A stretch of DNA of 64,000 bases. Origin: Thiomicrospira microaerophila. GTDB taxonomy: Bacteria > Pseudomonadota > Gammaproteobacteria > Thiomicrospirales > Thiomicrospiraceae. The DNA is taken from contig NZ_JYNN01000005.1 of the NCBI RefSeq assembly GCF_000934765.1, positions 1-64,000 of the forward strand. Direction: 5' to 3'. Below, one piece after another: positions 59,191 through 64,000 of the stretch. How positions within the stretch are numbered: the stretch's first letter is position 1; the number at the start of each line of letters is the position of its first letter. The notes beneath the pieces were generated by a model. That model was not told the DNA's origin, ran no database searches, and saw only the letters and a list, made by a program, of their open reading frames with translations. The translations under genes and the position numbers were made by a program.

Positions 59191-59949
59191 ATGAGTCTTA
59201 AAGACACGTTGTTTTCCAATCCCTATGAGGCGGTCGGCGCCTTTCAGTTTGACGAATCAGTGGTGGCGGTGTTCCCCGACATGATTTCGCGCTCAGTGCC
59301 GGGTTATCAAACTATTTTAACCGGCATCGGTGAGCTGACACCCCTGTTTGCACAACCCAATAGCCAGATTTATGATCTGGGTTGCTCGCTCGGTGCGGTC
59401 ACCTTGACTATTCGCCGCAAACTCAATAACCTGCCCTGCCAGATCATTGCGGTCGATAATTCGCCCTCGATGATTCAACGCGCGCAAGATTACTGCGCCG
59501 CCTTTCACTCCGAAACCCCCGTGCAGTTTGTGCTGGATGATATTGCCAATATCAAGATTGAGAACGCCTCTATCGTGGTGCTCAACTTCACCTTGCAATT
59601 TATCGAGCCTGAAAAACGCCAAGCTTTATTAAAAGCAATTTATGCGGGTTTAAACCCCGGTGGGGTCTTAATTCTATCGGAAAAAATACACTTCCCTGAC
59701 CCACCCATTCAGCAAGCCATCGAGCATTTACACCTCCAATTTAAGCGGGCGAATGGCTATTCTGAACTCGAAATCAGTCAAAAACGTGCTTCGCTCGACA
59801 ATGTACTCATCAGCGACAGCCGCGAACAGCATCTTGATCGCTTAGAAAAAGCCGGTTTTGGTCATGCAGAAGTTTGGTTGCAGGCGTATAATTTTGTCTC
59901 TTTTTTAGCGATCAAAAACGAGAGTGTTCCACGTGAAACAACACCTTGA
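59191..59949 (+). CDS. cmoA: Carboxy-S-adenosyl-L-methionine synthase CmoA
   Basis: 252 residues. SAM fold: VAAVFPDMISRSVPGYQ-type start, IYDLGCSLGAVTLTIRR, and IIAVDNSPSMIQRAQDY. FNFTLQFIEPEKRQALL and ILSEKIHFPDP are CmoA features. Makes carboxy-SAM from SAM and prephenate. Overlaps cmoB by 26 bp, with a parS site in the overlap. Confidence 0.94.
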   Translation: MSLKDTLFSNPYEAVGAFQFDESVVAVFPDMISRSVPGYQTILTGIGELTPLFAQPNSQIYDLGCSLGAVTLTIRRKLNNLPCQIIAVDNSPSMIQRAQDYCAAFHSETPVQFVLDDIANIKIENASIVVLNFTLQFIEPEKRQALLKAIYAGLNPGGVLILSEKIHFPDPPIQQAIEHLHLQFKRANGYSELEISQKRASLDNVLISDSREQHLDRLEKAGFGHAEVWLQAYNFVSFLAIKNESVPRETTP

Positions 59950-60919
59950 TAGCCTTTGGCCTCAACTTAATGACACCCCCCTTTCTCAATGGGAAAATGC
60001 GCTTGCCCCATTAATTGAGGCGGCGCTGCACCCAGAAAACAATGGTAATTTGCCCCGCTGGTCGGCGGCACTTGACCAAATACAAGCACTACCTAAGGCT
60101 GAACAAATCGCACTGAATCAGTCGGCTGTCACGGCGATTACGCCGGAGCTGACGAGCAAGCAAACCGAACAACTGGAAACCGCACTGCGTGCCTTGATGC
60201 CTTGGCGCAAAGGCCCTTATCAAATCAATGCGCTGCATCTTGATACCGAGTGGCGCTCCGATTGGAAATGGGACCGCGTTCTGCCTCACCTCGCGCCGCT
60301 CAAAGGTCGCAAAATACTCGATGTCGGTTGCGGCAGTGGTTATCACCTTTGGCGCATGCGTGCAGAACAGGCCAAGCTGGTGATTGGCATCGACCCCAGT
60401 TTACTGTTTATGGCACAATTTTTGACCCTGCATCACTTTATTGGCGATGCCGCGACCTATTTTATCCCCCTCCCGCTTGAAGCCTTACCTGAATCCAAGC
60501 TAGGCGGCGGATTTGATACGGTGTTTTCAATGGGTGTTCTCTATCATCGACGCTCGCCGCTTGACCATTTAGACGAACTGAAACGTCAACTCAAAAAAGG
60601 CGGTGAACTGGTATTAGAAACGCTGGTGATTCCAAAAGAATACGGTCAGATACTCGTGCCAGAAGATCGTTATGCACAGATGCGCAATGTGTGGTTTTTG
60701 CCCTCGGTGGAGGAGTTAGCACACTGGATGCGTCGCTTAGGATTTGAAAATGTGCGTTGTGTTGATCTAGACCAAACCTCAACCGACGAACAACGCGCCA
60801 CCGATTGGATGCAATGGAACTCACTCAAGGACTTTTTAGACCCGAATGACCCAAGCAAAACCTGCGAAGGCTATCCCGCGCCTTTGCGCGCAGTAATGCT
60901 AGCCAACAAACCGGGTTAA
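59924..60919 (+). CDS. cmoB: tRNA U34 carboxymethyltransferase CmoB
   Basis: 331 residues from GTG at 59924. A GTG three codons later (59933) has better spacing from GAGAG and may be the true start. Family motifs: LRALMPWRKGPYQI, TEWRSDWKWDRVLPHL, LDVGCGSGYHLWRM, GVLYHRRSPLDHLDELK and the C-terminal KTCEGYPAPLRAVMLANKPG. Transfers the carboxymethyl group to hydroxyuridine 34 of tRNA. Confidence 0.94.
   Translation: MFHVKQHLDSLWPQLNDTPLSQWENALAPLIEAALHPENNGNLPRWSAALDQIQALPKAEQIALNQSAVTAITPELTSKQTEQLETALRALMPWRKGPYQINALHLDTEWRSDWKWDRVLPHLAPLKGRKILDVGCGSGYHLWRMRAEQAKLVIGIDPSLLFMAQFLTLHHFIGDAATYFIPLPLEALPESKLGGGFDTVFSMGVLYHRRSPLDHLDELKRQLKKGGELVLETLVIPKEYGQILVPEDRYAQMRNVWFLPSVEELAHWMRRLGFENVRCVDLDQTSTDEQRATDWMQWNSLKDFLDPNDPSKTCEGYPAPLRAVMLANKPG
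59925..59940. promoter_or_regulatory. parS centromere site
   Basis: TGTTCCACGTGAAACA differs from the consensus TGTTTCACGTGAAACA at one base, a change tolerated in known parS sites. It spans the end of cmoA and the first codons of cmoB (GTG-TTC-CAC-GTG-AAA-CA). 4.5 kb from oriC, about 40 kb from parAB. ParB binding is inferred from the consensus. Confidence 0.85.
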
Positions 60920-60953
60920 TTATTCAACCCGAAAAACAACAGGATTTACAACC

Positions 60954-61344
60954 CAGAGCAAACGCATCTAAATAATAAAAAAATCATAACAATAGTCATG
61001 ATTAACCTCGTTAACCTCGTTCCCACGCTGTGCGTGGGAATGCAGACCGATTTAACCTATGAAACAACGCTCAAACCCAAGTCCAAGGCGCTCCCACGTT
61101 CAACGTCACTGCCATTAAGTTAAGAAAAAAACGGTCATTGCGAGGAGCGCAGCGACGCGGCAATCTCTCAAGGGCGTGCTCAGTCTGCCAGAGATTGCCA
61201 CGGCCTTCGGCCTCGCAATGACGCAAGTTGGTTCACTCCGTGTTGTCACTCATTCCTTAACTTAATGGCAGTGACGTTCAACGTGGGAGCGAGACCTGAT
61301 TGTAAGCTGTTGATTTATTATTTACTTTAGATGCGTTTGCCCTG
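60954..61344. mobile_element. Non-autonomous insertion element, copy B (with nested insertion)
   Basis: Same element as 10718-10922 in the opposite orientation. Ends CAGAGCAAACGCATCTAAA and TTTAGATGCGTTTGCCCTG. Flanking repeats ATTTACAACC (60944-60953) and ATTTATAACC (61345-61354) differ at one base and look like a 10-bp target duplication. Length is 391 bp, or about 213 bp without the nested element and its duplication. No coding frame. Confidence 0.8.
61106..61274. mobile_element. Nested 169-bp palindromic MITE
   Basis: Terminal inverted repeats of 19 bp, TCACTGCCATTAAGTTAAG, at both ends. The inner region is also self-complementary (GGTCATTGCGAGG ... CCTCGCAATGAC; GCAATCTCT ... AGAGATTGC). 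It splits the hairpin CTCCCACGTT-CAACGTGGGAG of copy B and is flanked by CGTTCAACG at 61097-61105 and 61275-61283, read as a 9-bp duplication. Confidence 0.85.
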
Positions 61345-61350
61345 ATTTAT

Positions 61351-61364
61351 AACCAGGCCTGGTT
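61351..61364. repeat. Perfect dispersed palindrome in a 26-bp symmetric context
   Basis: AACCAGGCCTGGTT with exact flanks ATTTAT (left) and ATAAAT (right), 61345-61370. Its left arm is also the right target duplication of copy B. Confidence 0.9.
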
Positions 61365-61406
61365 ATAAATCCTGAGCAAAACGATTGCTTAACCACCACT
61401 TAACGA

Positions 61407-61940
61407 TCACTTAATCATCGCTTTCAACGCCTGCATTTGCTGTGTCATTAAGTCCTTGGTTGTTTGGTTGCTCAAGACCCCTTGCTCATTAAACGCGTCA
61501 TGGGCGCTCGCCACCATAATCTCTGGCACACCCAACACCCTCGCGCCTGGGTAAATCAAAATCTCACGCAAATGATACTGCGCGCGACCGCCGCCAAACG
61601 CACTCGGGCTCGCGCTCATTAGCGCCACAGGCTTGTCGCGTAAAGGCGCTTGCGGATGAATCGATAACCAATCCATCGCATTTTTCATCACCGCCGTAAC
61701 TGAATAGTTAAACTCGGGCGAGGCCAACACCAGCGCATCCGCTTGGCCAATTGCCTCCGCTAACTGATCCACCGCCGCCGGAAAACCTGTAGCTAAATCA
61801 TCAGGATTTAGCAACGGTAAGTCTTCAAGCGTGCGCACCGTCATGGTCACGCCCTCCGGCACAAGCTGACAGGCTTCTTTTAATAAAGCGGTATTCAAAG
61901 ACGCTTTTCGCAAACTGCCACTGATTCCTAAAAACTTCAT
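61407..61940 (-). CDS. NADPH-dependent FMN reductase-family protein
   Basis: 177 residues from the ATG at 61940, after GAGAGAGAAA. Flavodoxin-like fold with GISGSLRKASLNTALL and ASPEFNYSVTAVMKNAMDWL, and phosphate-binding segment SASPSAFGGGRAQYHLR. Likely quinone or azo/chromate-type FMN reductase; substrate not determinable. 58 bp after the pirin gene, probably one unit with it. Confidence 0.87.
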   Translation of the reverse strand: MKFLGISGSLRKASLNTALLKEACQLVPEGVTMTVRTLEDLPLLNPDDLATGFPAAVDQLAEAIGQADALVLASPEFNYSVTAVMKNAMDWLSIHPQAPLRDKPVALMSASPSAFGGGRAQYHLREILIYPGARVLGVPEIMVASAHDAFNEQGVLSNQTTKDLMTQQMQALKAMIK

Positions 61941-61998
61941 TTTCTCTCTCCTCAAACAATCCTAAACAACCCAAAAAATCAAACCCAATCAAGCTCAA

Positions 61999-62694
61999 TC
62001 AAACCAAGTCAAATAACAAAAATTCCGCTTGCGAATCGGTTGTGATCACCAGGCCTGGTTCATCCTCAATGGCAAGTGCATCGCCCGTTTGCATCAGCTC
62101 ACCATTCACATCCAGCTCGCCTTTCACCAGTTGCAACCAAATTCCACGCCCAGCACGCAAATCAAATTTTAGTTCTTGCCCTTGGGTCAATTCGGCGCGA
62201 TATAAATCAACATCTTGGTTAATAAACACCGCACCATCGCGTGGGGTTTGACTGGCTAATAACACCAGCTGACCCGGCGCGGCTTGATCATAACGAATCT
62301 GCTGATAACCCGGTTTAATGTTTTTTTCAGCCGGCATCAACCAAATTTGGTACAGGTGCGTTAATTCGGTGTCCGATGGATTAAATTCGCTATGGGTAAT
62401 CCCCGTACCCGCGCTCATGCATTGAATTTCACCCGGCAGAATTTCCTCCAGATTCCCCATACTATCTTTATGCGCCAGACGACCTTCAATCAGATACGTA
62501 ATGATTTCCATATTGTCGTGTGGATGGGTGGGAAAGCCACTATTCGGCTGAATCCAATCTTCGTTAATCACCCGTAAACTACGAAAGTTCATATGATGAC
62601 GATCAAAATAACCCCCAAACGAAAAGCTATGATAGGACTCCAACCAATCAATTTTATTGTACCCACGCTCTTTAGACGGTCTTAAACGCAACAT
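61999..62694 (-). CDS. Pirin family protein (YhhW-like)
   Basis: 231 residues, two cupin domains. Metal ligands HPH and H..E in PTHPHDNMEIITY and GTGITHSEFN. YhhW-type pirins show quercetin dioxygenase activity in vitro; physiological role unknown. Divergent from the LysR gene, as is often seen with pirin/FMN reductase pairs. A palindrome copy (CACCAGGCCTGGTT) at 62047-62060 encodes Pro-Gly-Leu-Val. Confidence 0.9.
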   Translation of the reverse strand: MLRLRPSKERGYNKIDWLESYHSFSFGGYFDRHHMNFRSLRVINEDWIQPNSGFPTHPHDNMEIITYLIEGRLAHKDSMGNLEEILPGEIQCMSAGTGITHSEFNPSDTELTHLYQIWLMPAEKNIKPGYQQIRYDQAAPGQLVLLASQTPRDGAVFINQDVDLYRAELTQGQELKFDLRAGRGIWLQLVKGELDVNGELMQTGDALAIEDEPGLVITTDSQAEFLLFDLV

Positions 62695-62838
62695 CGCTCT
62701 ACTCCTTGTTTTAATCTTGTTAATCTTGGTGAATTTACCTTGTGCCCATCTTAACTTTTTCCTATTAAATTGATAAGATGCAATTTATAAAAGCTCTTTT
62801 TCTCAATAGAAAATATTCAACACATGACGAGATAGCCA

Positions 62839-63762
62839 ATGATCAACCGTAAAGACAGCCTTGAGGGCTTGAGTATTTTTGTGCAGGTGATTGAATCGGG
62901 CAGCTTTAGCGCGGCGGCGACAGAACTCGGGCACGCGGTGTCGCATATCAGTAAATCGATTACCAAACTCGAACAACGCTTGAGTGCGCGGTTGATTAAT
63001 CGAACGACACGCAGCCTTAGCTTAACCGATGTCGGCCAGGTCTATTATGAAAAAGCCAAGCAAATTGTCGGCGATGCGCGTGAAGCCGAACAAAGCATTC
63101 ATCAACTGCAAGACACCCCAAGTGGACGTTTAAAAATCAGCGTGCCCAATAGCTTTGGTCAATCGCATATGCAACCGGTGATTCGTCAATATATGCAGCG
63201 CTACCCGCAAGTCAAACTGCAAATTGACTTTAGCAGCCGCTTAGTTGATTTAATTGGCGAAGGCTTTGATTTATCGGTTCGCATGGGCCAGTTGAAATCA
63301 TCCAACTTAATCAGCCGAAAACTGCTAGATTTTGATTTTTACACTGTTGCCAGCCCCAATTATCTTGCGCGCCATTCGACTCCCTTACATCCGCAAGATT
63401 TAAAACAACATCAAGCCATCAAATACATGTACAACCAAGTACCGATTACCTGGGATTTTTGCACCGCTGAGGGTGATCCGCTGCATGTGGAGGTTGAAAA
63501 CAAGGTGGAATGCAATAATTTACCAATGCTCAAAACCCTCGTACTGGCGGGTGTCGGCATCACCCGCATACCCAGCTACGATTGTGAACAGGAAATCAAA
63601 ACCGGTCAGCTAATCCGATTACTGAGCGAGTATGATATGCCAAGCCTGTGTGCGTATATGGTCTACCCGCACCGCTTACACCTTTCAGCTAAGGTGCGCG
63701 CGTTTGTTGATATGGCATTGGCGCATTTTAAAACGAATGAAAAGAGCCCGGATATTTCATAA
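62839..63762 (+). CDS. LysR-family transcriptional regulator
   Basis: 307 residues. Winged helix at 1-60 (FVQVIESGSFSAAATELGHAVSHISKSITKLEQRLSARLINRTTRSLSLTDVG) and LysR substrate domain (GRLKISVPNSFGQSHMQPVI). Divergent from pirin and the FMN reductase across 144 bp, so it probably controls them; this is inferred from context. Confidence 0.9.
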   Translation: MINRKDSLEGLSIFVQVIESGSFSAAATELGHAVSHISKSITKLEQRLSARLINRTTRSLSLTDVGQVYYEKAKQIVGDAREAEQSIHQLQDTPSGRLKISVPNSFGQSHMQPVIRQYMQRYPQVKLQIDFSSRLVDLIGEGFDLSVRMGQLKSSNLISRKLLDFDFYTVASPNYLARHSTPLHPQDLKQHQAIKYMYNQVPITWDFCTAEGDPLHVEVENKVECNNLPMLKTLVLAGVGITRIPSYDCEQEIKTGQLIRLLSEYDMPSLCAYMVYPHRLHLSAKVRAFVDMALAHFKTNEKSPDIS

Positions 63763-63812
63763 ACTTCACGCGAATTTATGAATCGAAGAAAGCGAAGCTA
63801 AACATCCGGGCT
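63745..63812 (+). terminator. Long hairpin overlapping the end of the LysR gene
   Basis: AGCCCGGAT (63745-63753) pairs with ATCCGGGCT (63804-63812), and an inner TTCATAAA pairs with TTTATGAA. No T run follows, so it is a structured repeat or weak terminator. Confidence 0.4.
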
Positions 63813-63877
63813 AGGAGCCTTGAAAACCAAACACCCAACCCTATAAACGGTGTTTGAATTCTTAATTGGAGAACAAA

Positions 63878-64000
63878 ATGATTACACTCTGCCCGCATTG
63901 CGGTGGCTTAAACCGCGTGGCTGTCGAAAAATTTAAATCTAACCCAAAATGCGGGCATTGCAAACAAGCCCTACTGACGGGTAAACCGATAGAAATGAGC
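63878..64000 (+). CDS. trxC: Thioredoxin 2 (TrxC), N-terminal part cut by window edge
   Basis: 41 codons from the ATG at 63878 with TTGGAG upstream. The start is MITLCPHCGGLNRVAV then NPKCGHCKQALLTGKPIEMS. The two CxxC zinc motifs and G-K-P before the thioredoxin domain identify TrxC. The thioredoxin active site lies outside the window. Confidence 0.9.
   Translation, partial: MITLCPHCGGLNRVAVEKFKSNPKCGHCKQALLTGKPIEMS

Overview
This window is chromosomal DNA from a gammaproteobacterium and lies around the replication origin. Gene content suggests a sulfur-oxidising relative of Thiomicrospira/Hydrogenovibrio/Thiomicrorhabdus: two flavocytochrome c sulfide dehydrogenase modules, a NapC-type tetraheme cytochrome, a complete system I cytochrome c maturation cluster and moderate GC content. 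The genus is inferred from gene content and was not tested by database search.

Layout. 1-832: the edge of an IS5-like element that has cut the 5' end off a RES-domain toxin gene. 0.9-4.4 kb: an AsnO-like amidotransferase, then a permease paired with a cysteine-rich thioredoxin-fold fusion. 4.5-10.7 kb: parvulin, recQ, tpx, a YceI protein, ubiA and glmU. 11-18.2 kb: the F1Fo ATP synthase operon with two accessory genes. 18.4-22.6 kb: parB, parA, rsmG, mnmG. 22.7-33.2 kb: DUF3010, hrpB, a chemoreceptor, queF, and a convergent pair of cyclic-di-GMP-type genes. 33.2-41.7 kb: bioF, aroB, aroK, gmk, moaE/moaD/moaA, a decayed REP-associated transposase, glmS and a periplasmic DNA ligase. 41.8-46.3 kb: sulfide dehydrogenase genes and a tetraheme cytochrome. 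46.5-52.8 kb: ccmABCDEFGHI (written in order on the minus strand). 52.8-58.8 kb: dnaN, dnaA, oriC, a TauE-type permease, yidC, rnpA, rpmH. 59.2-64 kb: cmoA/cmoB with an embedded parS, an FMN reductase, a pirin, a LysR regulator and the start of trxC.

How the genes work together. dnaA/dnaN with the oriC boxes, ParA/ParB and a parS site 4.5 kb from oriC form the replication and segregation core. The Ccm proteins attach heme to the c-type cytochromes encoded next door, which pass electrons from sulfide oxidation; the resulting proton gradient would drive the ATP synthase. GlmS and GlmU are the first and last cytosolic steps to UDP-GlcNAc. MoaA/D/E serve molybdopterin synthesis.

The most unusual signal is a 14-bp palindrome, AACCAGGCCTGGTT, present 10 times perfectly and about 9 more times with one or two end changes or a shorter core. 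It occurs in coding and non-coding DNA and is absent from the ATP synthase/par block. In coding regions it is read almost only as Asn-Gln-Ala-Trp or Pro-Gly-Leu-Val. The window also holds non-autonomous insertion elements with visible target duplications, one nested inside another. No tRNA, rRNA or CRISPR array was seen.
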